From FEN-1297 sp963834015 (GTDB lineage: Bacteria > Bacteroidota > Ignavibacteria > Ignavibacteriales > Ignavibacteriaceae): 64,000 bases of DNA. Shown one piece after another: positions 1 to 9,647 of the stretch (its first letter is position 1; each line of letters opens with the position of its first letter). The stretch lies in contig CAWIAG010000003.1 in the NCBI GenBank assembly GCA_963834015.1, positions 806,001-870,000 of the forward strand, given 5' to 3'. The position numbers were made by a program, and so were the translations under genes. The notes beneath the pieces were generated by a model that ran no database searches, was not told the origin of the DNA, and was given only the letters and a program-made list of their open reading frames with translations.

Positions 1-1473
1 GTTTCTTTTTATCTTATATACAAAGCCATTGTTGTATCTGGATTGAAAGATCCGTTCAATGTACTATTTAGAAAACTAAAGCAAAAAGAAGAGGCTCTTC
101 AGTTAACTCGATTTTCTATCGATCATGCCGAAGGACTTTTTTTCTGGATAAAACCGAACGGTAAGATATATAATTTCAATAATACAGTAATTAATAAATT
201 AGGTTATTCAAAAGAGCAATTATTTCAGATGTCATTTTTTGATATTTGCCGCGATACTAATTTAAAGATTTTTATGGATTTAAAGGATAATACAAATCAT
301 TCTAAATCTTTCGCAATAGAACACACCTTTGTTACATCGCATAATATCCCGCTTGAAATGGAAATTGAATTGAATTATCTTGAATTCGAAGGTTCAAAAT
401 ACTTTTGTGCAATTGCAAGGGATATTACCGAGAAAAAAAGAACTAACGAGAAACTTTTGGAGAGTGAAGCACGTTTTCGTAATCTTGCCGATACAGCCCC
501 TGTAATGATTTGGATGACGGATGATTCAAAGCGATTTAATTATTGTAATAAAAGATGGCTGGAATTTACAGGTCAAAATGTGGAGAAAGAACTCGGTTTG
601 GACTGGATGGAATTTATTCATCCCGAAGATAAATTGAATTATTCTGAAAAATTCAACGCTTCTTTTATTGTGAAAAAGGAATTTAATTTAGAATACCGTT
701 TCAGAAGATTTGACGGCCAGTATAGATGGATTCTGAATACCGGAATTCCCAGGTTTACATCAACCGGAAGCTTTTTAGGTTATATAGGTTCATGCATTGA
801 TATTACAGAATTAAAACACTCCCGTGAACAACTGGAAAGTTCTCTTAATGAGAAAGTTGTTTTGTTAAAGGAGATTCATCATAGGGTTAAAAATAACCTG
901 CAGGTAATATCAAGTTTATTTAACCTTCAGTCAGCCTATATTCATGATGAGGAAGCAAAAGCCATCTTCATAGAAAGCCAGAACCGTGTTAAATCGATGG
1001 CATTAATCCATGAAAAATTATACTTAGCTAAGAATTCATCATGTATAAATTTTTCAGATTATATGCGTGATTTAATAGCAAACCTATTAAATACATTTAG
1101 ATTTAAAATGAACAGTATCGATCTGGAACTAAATATCGAAAACCTTGAATTAAATGTAGACCTTGCTGTGTACCTTGGATTAATTTTAAATGAACTTATT
1201 TCCAACGTTTTTAAGCATGCTTTCCCCGAACATAAAGGATTTAACGCCTCTAATAGCAGGCTTATTATTAAATTAAGCAACTTGGGCGATAGAAAGTATG
1301 CTATTATTATAAAAGATAACGGCTGCGGGTTTCCCTCATCATTAAATTTCCGTGACACTAACTCACTCGGAATGCAACTTGTTATTTCATTAGTGGATCA
1401 AATCAGAGGTTCAATTGAACTAATTAGAGAATACGGAACTGAGTTTATTCTTACTTTTGAAATAAAAAATTAA
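1..1473 (+). CDS. PAS-domain sensor histidine kinase (HisKA_2 type), 5' end outside the window
   Basis: The frame is open from base 1, so the gene starts before the window. The first residues (hydrophobic stretch, then SGLKDPFNVLFRKLKQKEEAL) look like the end of a membrane sensor domain of the MASE3 kind running into a coiled linker. Counting from the TTG at 43, PAS domains lie at about 20-130 and 140-260, the second with a PAC-like end (GYIGSCIDITE). Then come the dimerisation/phosphoacceptor segment with EIHHRVKNNLQ at about 280-290 and an HATPase domain with NELISNVFKHAF (N box) and DNGCGFP (G1). This is the HisKA_2/HATPase architecture, which autophosphorylates on the conserved His. No response regulator follows, so its partner is unknown. 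The family call is firm; the signal is unknown. Confidence 0.9.
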   Translation, partial: VSFYLIYKAIVVSGLKDPFNVLFRKLKQKEEALQLTRFSIDHAEGLFFWIKPNGKIYNFNNTVINKLGYSKEQLFQMSFFDICRDTNLKIFMDLKDNTNHSKSFAIEHTFVTSHNIPLEMEIELNYLEFEGSKYFCAIARDITEKKRTNEKLLESEARFRNLADTAPVMIWMTDDSKRFNYCNKRWLEFTGQNVEKELGLDWMEFIHPEDKLNYSEKFNASFIVKKEFNLEYRFRRFDGQYRWILNTGIPRFTSTGSFLGYIGSCIDITELKHSREQLESSLNEKVVLLKEIHHRVKNNLQVISSLFNLQSAYIHDEEAKAIFIESQNRVKSMALIHEKLYLAKNSSCINFSDYMRDLIANLLNTFRFKMNSIDLELNIENLELNVDLAVYLGLILNELISNVFKHAFPEHKGFNASNSRLIIKLSNLGDRKYAIIIKDNGCGFPSSLNFRDTNSLGMQLVISLVDQIRGSIELIREYGTEFILTFEIKN

Positions 1474-1568
1474 TTTTCAGAAATATTCTTTTTAGATTTG
1501 TAATAATATAATTTTCGATATATTAAATATCTAAGATCCATTTTTTTAATTGAATTAAGTACAGAAAA

Positions 1569-2678
1569 ATGAACAAAATACCTGATTCCTCAGTGTGGCT
1601 GCACCACCTTCATGAAGAAATTGATGCTGCCTTCTTATACCGTGTATTAGCCGGGATGATAAACGATGAAACTAAGAAAGAAATTTACCTTAAATTGGCT
1701 TCCATAGAAGATAAACATGTTGTAGTATGGAGCGACCTTCTTCATAAAAACAATGTCCGGATTAGAAGTCAAAATCCATCTTTACAGGCAAAAATATTAG
1801 CCTGGTCAAGTAAGAAGTTCGGGACATGGATTCTATCTTATGCATTGATGAAAGAAGAAGCAACTGAAGTAAAATCATATCTTGGCTTATATAAAAACAG
1901 CAGAGATGAATCAACAAGAACTGCAGCATTACGCCTTGCTAAAGATTCTGCCCAGCATGCTAATAAATTAATGGATATTAAGGGTACAAGTGATGAACCC
2001 TGGCACCGTTCGGAATCAGGCGGGCTATTAAGAAATATTGTTTATGGATTTAACGACGGCCTCACAGCTAATTTTGGTTTAATAGCAGGGGTAATAGGAG
2101 CAAGCGTAGCACCTCATATTATTTTAATTTCGGGTATTTCAGGAATGATTGCAGATTCACTCTCGATGGGCTCCTCCGGTTATCTTGCTGCTATGAGTGA
2201 AAAAGAAGTATACGATCATGAAAGAGAAATGGAAAAAGAGGAAATCCTTTTAATGCCCGAATTGGAAACAGAAGAGTTGGCATTAATTTATGAATCAAAA
2301 GGATTGAATAAAGACGAGGCTTCTGCCCGCGCAAAACAAACTATGAAAGACCCCGAACAAGCGCTGGAGGAAAAAGTTCGAGAAGAACTTGGTATTGGCA
2401 CCCAAAATTTGAGCCCGCTTAAAGAGGGTTGGATAACGGGCACAGCTACGGCTGTTGGTGCTTTAATACCGGTTTTCCCTTTTATTTTCAGCAACGGTTT
2501 AATTGCAATCTGGACTTCTTTTATAATTTCCATGGCTGCTCATTTCGGCGTAGGCGCTGCACGCAGTTTCTTTACTGGAAGAGGTATCTTCAGAAGCGGT
2601 TTTGACATGTTTATTGTCGGCTTCGGTATTGCTGCTATAGGATATTTCATAGGTCAATGGATTTCAAAAATGTTTTAA
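1569..2678 (+). CDS. Erythrin-VIT (MbfA-like) iron transporter
   Basis: This 369-residue protein is a fusion. Residues 1-140 form a rubrerythrin/ferritin-like four-helix domain with metal-ligand type motifs (HEEIDAAFLYR near the start, IEDKH around 47-51, and a later EE pair). Residues about 150-369 form a VIT1/CCC1 domain with the family's GLTANFGLIAGV segment and about five membrane helices, ending in a hydrophobic tail. Known erythrin-VIT proteins (MbfA in rhizobia) export iron or manganese from the cytoplasm and protect against iron and peroxide stress. No Fur box or partner gene is evident. It stands alone, 95 bases after the histidine kinase. The fold call is strong; the direction of transport is inferred from the family. 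Confidence 0.88.
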   Translation: MNKIPDSSVWLHHLHEEIDAAFLYRVLAGMINDETKKEIYLKLASIEDKHVVVWSDLLHKNNVRIRSQNPSLQAKILAWSSKKFGTWILSYALMKEEATEVKSYLGLYKNSRDESTRTAALRLAKDSAQHANKLMDIKGTSDEPWHRSESGGLLRNIVYGFNDGLTANFGLIAGVIGASVAPHIILISGISGMIADSLSMGSSGYLAAMSEKEVYDHEREMEKEEILLMPELETEELALIYESKGLNKDEASARAKQTMKDPEQALEEKVREELGIGTQNLSPLKEGWITGTATAVGALIPVFPFIFSNGLIAIWTSFIISMAAHFGVGAARSFFTGRGIFRSGFDMFIVGFGIAAIGYFIGQWISKMF

Positions 2679-2863
2679 ATATTAAAAAGTAATCGAGAAT
2701 ATCAACCTTTCTTTCGAAAGATTATCAGGTATAATTTTAATGAATTATTTTTCCCCTTTAAGAAACATATTTTATACTTTCAATTATAAGTGCAAATAAA
2801 TACCGATCGCACATAATTGCCTTTGCCTGCGTCCAAATATATATTTTAAGCAATGGATTAGAA

Positions 2864-3928
2864 ATGATTTTAAATTATACACAAATTACTAAAAATCTTT
2901 TCTACTCAACGTTATTAGGCATAATACTAATAACAGGAAAAATTTGTTACGGACAAATTGCAGATACATCAGTTGTTAAAGTAAATATAATTGCCGCTGA
3001 AACCTACGCAGTAATTAGTATTCTGCACAAAAGAGAAAACGGTAATTCTTTAACGGAATACGATTGGCAGAAATCATTTTTAAGCGAAGGAAATAAGAGA
3101 TTAAAAAAGCGTGAAGCAGTATTTCACTCTTCATTTGCAGATGAAGATTTTAAATCTTTTATTTTATCCGGTACGCTTGACTCACATATTCCTGCCCTTA
3201 AGAAAACTCTTGATCAATGGAAACGTGCTGACATTTGGAAAGCAGCACGGCGCTAACTTTCATATTTACCTGATGGTTCAAAAACTCATGCAAATATTTT
3301 TCCTGTAATAAAACCTAAAAAAAACAGCTTCGTATTTGACCTGGATACCAATCCCGCAATATTTTTAAAGGTTGATACGTCAAAAAGTAAAGAACAATTT
3401 GAGAATTCTTTAGCCCATGAACTGCATCATATAGGATTTGCTGAAAATTGTAAAGACACCAATTCATCTACGAATTCATCCTCTGTGAAGACTATTCTTT
3501 CATGGATTATTGCTTTTGGGAAAGGATTTGCAATGATTGCCGCCGTCGGTGGTCCGGATATTCACCCGCATGAGTATAGCAGCCCGGAAAACCGCACCAG
3601 ATGGGACAAAGATGTTGCAAATTTTAATAATGACCTTAAAAAGGTTGATAATTTCTTTACAGATATTCTGGGAAATAAATTAGATAAAGATAAAATAGAT
3701 GAAATAGGTTACTCATTTTTCGGCATCCAGGGGCCATGTTACACAGTGGGCTGGAAGATGTCTGTAACTATAGAAAAAATATACGGCAGGAAAAAACTTA
3801 TTGAATGTATCTGTAATCAGAAACTTTTACTTCCGACTTATAATATGGCAGCTTTAGAGTATAATAAAAAGACAGGTAGTGATCTAGCTTTTTGGTCAAA
3901 CAGTTTAATTGATATCACATCTAAATAA
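2864..3928 (+). pseudogene. Putative zinc peptidase (DUF5700-like) interrupted by one in-frame TAA
   Basis: Two open segments, 2864-3253 and 3257-3928, are in the same frame and separated only by TAA at 3254-3256. Read through, they give a 354-residue secreted protein with an N-terminal signal segment ending near CYGQ. A short conserved block (LPDGSKTHANIFPVIKPK) follows directly after the stop. An HExxH zinc motif (LAHELHHIGF) lies at about 3414-3443. The layout resembles the putative zinc-dependent peptidases of DUF5700. Similarity continues on both sides of the stop, so this is a point nonsense mutation or a base error, not two genes. An internal restart at the GTG at 3485 would lack the zinc site. 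Family confidence is moderate; the interruption itself is seen directly. Confidence 0.7.
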
Positions 3929-4145
3929 AATTAAGTTTTTTTTTACGATATTTGTATTGATATTTTATTTAGCTGTTATTTACAAAAAATTATTTTTACT
4001 TATAGATATGACGATATTGTTAAAGATTAGTAGGATTCAAATAATTCATTAGTGAATTTATTGCATAAGGGGTATTTACATTCCAATATACATTCGGTAT
4101 TTATACGAACATAACAAGAAAATATTTTATTAACTATTTTATTAT

Positions 4146-5387
4146 ATGGATTTTCAATTAAATAATTCTGATGCGTATGCTGCGTTAAAAATTAAAGATT
4201 TTAGATGGTTTGTTTCAGCTCGTTTCTCATTAACTTTTGCTATCCAAATGCAGTCGGTTATTGTGGGTTGGCAAATTTATCAAATTACTCACGATGCACT
4301 TTCTCTGGGCCTGATAGGTCTGGCAGAAGCGATTCCATTCATTAGTTTTTCATTATTTACAGGACATGTTGCAGACGTAATAAGCAGAAAGAAAATAATA
4401 GTTATTTCAAATTTTGCATATTTTGTCTGCGCTGTAATACTTTTGGTGGTATCTACCCAACTACATTCAATGCTGTTTAAATATGGCGCAAGCCCCATTT
4501 ATATTATCATTTTTATCAGCGGAATAGCCCGCAGTTTCTTATCACCTGCCCAGGGGGCTTATGCTGCACAGCTTGTACCGCGTGATCTATTCGGAAATGC
4601 ATCAACCTGGAATAGCCTTGTCTGGCAATCTGCGGCTGTAATGGGACCAGCTATAGGTGGATTAGTTTACGGGTTTTTAGGTATAGGTTATGCTTATATA
4701 ATGGTGGTTATATTAACAGCTACCGGTTTTATCTTTTTTACATTTGTCTCAAATAAGCCTGTGCCTGAACGAATTGTAAAAGAATCAATTATAAAAAGCC
4801 TTTCCCACGGATTAAAATTTGTATTCAGCAATCAAATTATTGTGAGCGCCATTACCCTGGATATGTTTGCGGTGTTCTTCGGTGGAGCAGTTTCAGTTTT
4901 ACCGATTTTTGCCGACCAGGTTTTGCATACCGGCGCAAAGGGATTAGGTCTTTTAAGGGCTGCCCCGGCCGTCGGAGCAATTATTATGTCTATTGTCCAG
5001 GCGCATCATCCCTTTTTTAAGAATGCCGGACGAAATCTTTTGATTTGTGTATTTGGATTTGGAATTTCAATAATTTCTTTTGCTATATCAAAAAATTTCT
5101 ACTTATCTATCTTCGTCTTAATGCTAAGCGGTATGTTTGATAATGTAAGCGTTATTATGCGGAGTACTATTATTCAGTTATATACTCCGAATGAAATGAG
5201 AGGGCGGGTGTCTGCAGTAAATGGTATTTTCATAGGCTCATCCAACGAGCTGGGTTCATTTGAATCCGGTGTTGCAGCAAGATTGATGGGATTAATTCCC
5301 TCTGTAATTTTCGGCGGCAGTATGACTCTGGTTGTAGTTGAAGCAGCAAGAAGATTTGCACCAAAATTAAAAAAATTAAAACTTTAA
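4146..5387 (+). CDS. MFS transporter, EntS-like (MFS_3)
   Basis: This is a 413-residue major facilitator with about 10-12 hydrophobic segments. The N-terminal half has the typical loop 2-3 motif region (GHVADVISRKKIIV), where the family consensus is GxxADRxxRR. Further recognisable elements are SFLSPAQGAYAAQLVP and the C-terminal-half loop TPNEMRGRVSAVNGIF. These are the marks of the MFS_3/EntS group of exporters (enterobactin and other small molecules). The substrate cannot be read from sequence. The gene stands alone after a 217-base AT-rich gap and is followed by a convergent gene. The end is clear, and the ATG at 4146 is the only good start. Confidence 0.88.
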   Translation: MDFQLNNSDAYAALKIKDFRWFVSARFSLTFAIQMQSVIVGWQIYQITHDALSLGLIGLAEAIPFISFSLFTGHVADVISRKKIIVISNFAYFVCAVILLVVSTQLHSMLFKYGASPIYIIIFISGIARSFLSPAQGAYAAQLVPRDLFGNASTWNSLVWQSAAVMGPAIGGLVYGFLGIGYAYIMVVILTATGFIFFTFVSNKPVPERIVKESIIKSLSHGLKFVFSNQIIVSAITLDMFAVFFGGAVSVLPIFADQVLHTGAKGLGLLRAAPAVGAIIMSIVQAHHPFFKNAGRNLLICVFGFGISIISFAISKNFYLSIFVLMLSGMFDNVSVIMRSTIIQLYTPNEMRGRVSAVNGIFIGSSNELGSFESGVAARLMGLIPSVIFGGSMTLVVVEAARRFAPKLKKLKL

Positions 5388-5456
5388 GGAGTAACCAATT
5401 TTTCTAAATTAAATTTTAATTAATTACGGCATTAATTGAAGTAAATATTTACTCTT

Positions 5457-5918
5457 TTATTTTGGATTTATATTTCTATTTATCTGGACTAGATGAGTAT
5501 CCACATGATTAATATACGAATTAACTAAATCTTTCAATGTTAATTCACCGCGTGTAGAATGAATACCTCTTTTATTAAAATCCTCCGGTTTAAGCCTTGA
5601 AAGTAGATTATAATTAACTCTTCTCATTAATTTAATTACCTCCAGTGATTCCTCTGAGTTGATTTGAGTATATTCTAATATAATAGACCAATCCATTTCA
5701 TCGAAATATACCATATAAGGTACTTTATTTGCCAGAATAGTCCTAAACCTTACATGGCTTTGTACTTCCGTGTCGGCTAAGTGAGTAATAATCTCATGAA
5801 CCGACCATTTATTTTCGGCAGGCTTATAATTTATTTGTTCATTTGATAAATTTTTCAAGATATGAAATATTTCATTATAATTATTTAAATATCTTAACAA
5901 GTCCATATCATTTTCCAT
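5457..5918 (-). CDS. DinB-fold (DinB_2) putative metal-dependent protein
   Basis: The protein is about 153 residues of all-alpha character. The pattern is that of the DinB/YfiT-like four-helix bundle: KPAENKWSVHEIITHLADTE carries the first conserved His pair and SYINHVDTHLVQINR the C-terminal His pair that completes a metal site. Members are thiol-dependent transferases or have unknown function. I place the start at the ATG at 5918; the frame extends to a TTG at 5936 with little ribosome-site support. It is convergent with the MFS gene and has no operon partners. Confidence 0.8.
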   Translation of the reverse strand: MENDMDLLRYLNNYNEIFHILKNLSNEQINYKPAENKWSVHEIITHLADTEVQSHVRFRTILANKVPYMVYFDEMDWSIILEYTQINSEESLEVIKLMRRVNYNLLSRLKPEDFNKRGIHSTRGELTLKDLVNSYINHVDTHLVQINRNINPK

Positions 5919-6197
5919 TTTTTTAATTCTACCCAAAAATTAAACTAATTACAGCCTTCCGTCAATAATTTTTTGATGATATTTAAAACGGCATTATCTT
6001 TCGAGGGTTATAAACAGCTTTTAAGTAACCCATTGTTTAAGGTTTAATTCGAGTAAAATTCATAATGTGTTAAGGGCAGAATTGAATTATCCTTTTAATT
6101 CCCTAAAAACATCAAGGCTAGAAAACAAATCCATCAAAATGCCGATAATATATTTATTAATAATACGAAAATCATAAATTTTATATTTTGAAAGAAT

Positions 6198-7322
6198 ATG
6201 TTACTAAGTTTAACAGATATCATCAATATAATTTCAATTTTTCAGCTATTTATTTTTATTTTCTTTTTAGTAAGAAAAAAATCTGCCCGACACTCAAATA
6301 ATATCCTGGCTATATTCCTTTTCATTCAACTTCTCATTATCTGCAATTATGAAACTTTTAGCTTAAAATATTATTTAATAAAGATTTCTGCTAATATATT
6401 TTTCTTAGGCACCTCTTTCATTTTTTTAGCCGCTCCTACATTCTATTTTTATGTTAAATCATTAGCTTTTGTGGATTTTCGCTTGCGAAAAATTCATATC
6501 CTTCATTTATTACCCTTTGCCGTCGTTACACTTGTATTTGTATATTATTACCACATTCAATCACCGGATACTAAGCGATCTATATTACTCGGGAGTAATT
6601 ATTTCCCTAAATATTTTTGGATAGTTTTGAACGGTACCGTGTTTTCACAAATATTAATTTATTTTATATTTGATTTTAGCATTTTAAAAAATTACAGAAT
6701 GGAAATCAGGCAGCAGTTTTCGTCCGTAAAAAATATTAATCTATCCTGGCTCAGTTTCATCCTTTACGCATTTATTATATCCTGGATATCCAGTGTGGTC
6801 GTTTTTTTTTCGCGATATTATTTTGGGACTATTCTTGACATATTAGTTTTCTTAAACTTTTTTGCTTTTTTTGCTTTTTTTAATTTCATATTCTACAAAG
6901 GATTGGCACATCCTGAAATATTTTCCGGGATTGAAGAAAAACCAAAATATATTTCCTCAAAGTTAACTTCTGCCGATGCCGAAATGTATCTTACTAAATT
7001 GAGATATTTTATGGGAAATAATAAACCTTATTTAAATCCAGCATTAACATTAAAAGAACTATCTTCAGAATTATCAGTCCCGCCACGCCACATATCACAA
7101 ATAATTAATGAACATATGCAGTCTAATTTTTATGATTTTATCAGCAAATACAGGATTGAAGAAGCAAAATCAATATTATCAGATCCTTCCAGCAATAAAA
7201 CTGTATTAGAAATTCTTTATGCAGTGGGCTTTAATTCTAAATCTTCATTTAATACTGCATTTAAAAAAATTACAGGTGTTACGCCCAGCAGGTTCAAAAA
7301 GGACCATTCGACTAAAAAATAA
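6198..7322 (+). CDS. Membrane-anchored AraC-family transcriptional regulator
   Basis: This is a 374-residue protein. Residues 1-235 hold about seven hydrophobic helices with no recognisable ligand domain. Residues about 265-372 are an AraC-type DNA-binding domain with two helix-turn-helix units. The second reads VLEILYAVGFNSKSSFNTAFKKITGVTPSRFKK, matching the family signature closely. Regulators with 7-TM sensor plus AraC layout are common in Bacteroidota and relatives and are thought to respond to extracytoplasmic signals. The target is unknown. The gene converges on the secreted beta-propeller gene with a 14-base gap, so it does not share that promoter. No own-operator repeats were seen. 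Confidence 0.87.
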   Translation: MLLSLTDIINIISIFQLFIFIFFLVRKKSARHSNNILAIFLFIQLLIICNYETFSLKYYLIKISANIFFLGTSFIFLAAPTFYFYVKSLAFVDFRLRKIHILHLLPFAVVTLVFVYYYHIQSPDTKRSILLGSNYFPKYFWIVLNGTVFSQILIYFIFDFSILKNYRMEIRQQFSSVKNINLSWLSFILYAFIISWISSVVVFFSRYYFGTILDILVFLNFFAFFAFFNFIFYKGLAHPEIFSGIEEKPKYISSKLTSADAEMYLTKLRYFMGNNKPYLNPALTLKELSSELSVPPRHISQIINEHMQSNFYDFISKYRIEEAKSILSDPSSNKTVLEILYAVGFNSKSSFNTAFKKITGVTPSRFKKDHSTKK

Positions 7323-7336
7323 CCTGCTTTAATATC

Positions 7337-8485
7337 TTATTTCTTCTTCACGGCGTAAACTTTGCCGTCCAGGCTGCCATAAAAAACTACATCGTTTTCA
7401 ACTGTTGGGGAGGAAACCACACCTCCTATAAAAGGAGAAGTACCACAATCAACTTCCCAATTTTTTACCCCATTTTCCGCATTAATTGCCATGATACCCC
7501 CGCCTGTTAAAGAATCCGCTTTAGTACTATAGCTAGCAAGACCTATATATATAGTGCCGTTACTATAGCACGGTGAAGACCACAAATCATTTTGTATTTT
7601 CAAAGCCCAATTAACTTCGCCGCTTTTTGCATCAAAGGAAAAAACAGTTTTAAGGTCGGAACTACCCACATAAACTTTTCCATCTACAATCAATGCTGAT
7701 GACTCCACCCAAGAAAAATCAAAACTATGTTTCCAAATTTCTTTACCTGTTTTAGAGTCAATAGCGTAGAAAAAAGGATTGCGTGACCCGCAATAAAGAA
7801 CTCCATCATAAACCCGCGGTGAAGGCTGAACATGATTATATTGTCCCCGTGCATCAAAAACCCATGCTTTTGCACCACTGGCAGCTTTAAAAGCATAAAT
7901 AAAACCATCGAAACTACCGACGTAAACTTTATCATCATTAACACAAGGAGATGATCGAATAATTCCTCCTGTTTTTATTTTCCATTTCAAAGATCCATTC
8001 TGAACATCAACTGCATAAAGACAGCTGTCTCCGCTACCAACGTAAACGCTTCCGTTATATAAGCATGGTGATGATTGCATATAATCCCAAAAGATATCTC
8101 CTGCAGGATTGGAAAGGCTTGGAAGAACCCGCTTAATATCATTTCCAATGTAGAAAGACCATATTTTGTCGCCGGTTTTTGAATCAAGAGAGTATAAATT
8201 ACCATCATCACTTACAAAATAGACATTTCCGCTAGAAACGGCCGGGCGGCACCGGATTATGCCCCCAGTTTTAAATTCCCATTTTTCAACACCTGTAATG
8301 GCATCAAGGCAGTAGAGATTGCCGTCATCACTTCCAATATATATATTACCATTATAATATGCAGGCGAAGAGTAAACCGGGCCACCGGTGTTAAATATCC
8401 AGGCAGAAGTTGTGCCGGCATGGATTGTCATTGTAAGTTCTAAAATTAATAAAACCAGTGCTGGAAATATAAATCGAGAATTCAT
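7337..8485 (-). CDS. Secreted PQQ-like (BamB-type) beta-propeller repeat protein
   Basis: This is a 382-residue exported protein with a signal peptide (hydrophobic run ending near HAG). It is then built almost wholly of about seven or eight repeats of the form GxVYVGSxDGxLYAxDxxTGxxxWxFxTGG. That is the WD-like PQQ_2 propeller blade seen in BamB and quinoprotein dehydrogenases. No dehydrogenase catalytic residues or haem motif are visible, so it is probably a binding or scaffold propeller, not an enzyme. The start is set to the ATG at 8485 because a strong AAGGAGA site lies about eight bases upstream. The TTG at 8491 would be too close to it. Confidence 0.85.
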   Translation of the reverse strand: MNSRFIFPALVLLILELTMTIHAGTTSAWIFNTGGPVYSSPAYYNGNIYIGSDDGNLYCLDAITGVEKWEFKTGGIIRCRPAVSSGNVYFVSDDGNLYSLDSKTGDKIWSFYIGNDIKRVLPSLSNPAGDIFWDYMQSSPCLYNGSVYVGSGDSCLYAVDVQNGSLKWKIKTGGIIRSSPCVNDDKVYVGSFDGFIYAFKAASGAKAWVFDARGQYNHVQPSPRVYDGVLYCGSRNPFFYAIDSKTGKEIWKHSFDFSWVESSALIVDGKVYVGSSDLKTVFSFDAKSGEVNWALKIQNDLWSSPCYSNGTIYIGLASYSTKADSLTGGGIMAINAENGVKNWEVDCGTSPFIGGVVSSPTVENDVVFYGSLDGKVYAVKKK

Positions 8486-8723
8486 AAACAAATCTCCTTA
8501 TATTCATTATTAATATTTGATTCGAATTAGGATTTCCGATATAAACTGCATTGTATTTTAGATATTACCGAACTATTATAATCCACCGGAAACCTCTTCT
8601 TTGTTAAAATAACTTTGTAAAAATGAAAAATCGGGTTTTGTTTATCGTCCGAAAACAGGCAGGCGAACTATTTTTTTGAACTTTTAGAACAATATTATTT
8701 GTTATTGGAAAAATAAATTGTAG

Positions 8724-9026
8724 TTAAATATTCTTCATGGTCGTTAAATGCTCTTCTGAAGTTAATACATTAATTTTGCTCTTTTTATAATCTGTTTTAT
8801 TTCTTGTTATAAAAATATTGATCCTTTTATTTATTGCAGTAAAATACTGAATAGCATCTTCAAAATCAGTAAAATCCGAGTTTAGTGATTGCTCGATAAT
8901 TCTTTCATCTACCGGAAATATATTTATCAGCGTTTTTAGCTTTGTTTGCCCTGCCGGTAAAGCCGAAAACACGTAATTTGAAGATTTATGAGTTAAATTG
9001 AAACTTTTATCGCCATTTCCTTGATT
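8724..9026 (-). pseudogene. PIN-domain toxin remnant (C-terminal part only)
   Basis: The readable part contains DFTDFEDAIQYFTA and FITRNKTDY, followed by INVLTSEEHL. These are the conserved second half of PIN-domain ribonucleases of VapC type (acidic pair in FEDA, TRN-D near the end). The first half, with the invariant N-terminal Asp (typically xLDTNVxL), is missing. The frame upstream of the GTG at 8972 stays open to 9026 and then hits a stop, and the smpB promoter region begins there. No antitoxin gene is adjacent. This is a decayed toxin gene. The remaining fragment lacks part of the catalytic site and is probably inactive. Confidence 0.7.
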
Positions 9027-9071
9027 TTAGTCCGCAATAAAAATATTTTTCAGCCTAATTTTTTGGAAATT

Positions 9072-9533
9072 ATGCCAACCGCTATTGATGAAGAACGAAA
9101 TATCACTGTAAACCGTAAAGCCCGGCATGAATATTCTATAGTTCAGACGTATGAAGCAGGAATTGTTCTTAAAGGTACTGAGGTAAAATCACTAAGACTT
9201 GGTAAGGTAAACCTGGTGGATAGTTACGCAAGCCTTAAAGATGGTGAGGTTTGGTTATTCAGTGCAAATATCAGCGCTTATGACCAGGGAAATATTAATA
9301 ATCATGAGCCGACAAGAACAAGAAAACTACTTCTGAATAAAAGTGAAATTAGAAAGCTTCTCGGTAAAGTAAAAGAAAAAGGATTAACATTAGTTCCATT
9401 ACGCTTATATTTCAAAAATGGTAAAGTGAAAGTTGAACTCGCGTTGGCAAAAGGGAAAAAAACATTTGATAAACGTGAGTCAATAGCAAAACGGGATCTT
9501 CAGCGGGATCAGGAACGAAAATTTAAGTATTAA
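9072..9533 (+). CDS. smpB: SsrA-binding protein SmpB
   Basis: This 153-residue basic protein binds tmRNA and brings it to stalled ribosomes for trans-translation. Family landmarks are NRKARHEYSIVQTYEAGIVL, GTEVKSLRLGKVNLVDSYASL, and the basic C-terminal tail KGKKTFDKRESIAKRD. The length is normal for SmpB when the ATG at 9072 is used. A longer reading from a TTG at 9021 would add 17 residues not typical of the family. The tmRNA gene (ssrA) was not seen in the window. It lies 114 bases upstream of tyrS and may share a transcript. Confidence 0.95.
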   Translation: MPTAIDEERNITVNRKARHEYSIVQTYEAGIVLKGTEVKSLRLGKVNLVDSYASLKDGEVWLFSANISAYDQGNINNHEPTRTRKLLLNKSEIRKLLGKVKEKGLTLVPLRLYFKNGKVKVELALAKGKKTFDKRESIAKRDLQRDQERKFKY

Positions 9534-9647
9534 AACCAAAATCAGTATGAATGAATTTAAAAAAATATTTTTTGCATTTGTAAGCTACTTTTCGTTTAAT
9601 TACATATAATTTTATAATAGATAAATTACAGAAAATTTCAGAGGATA

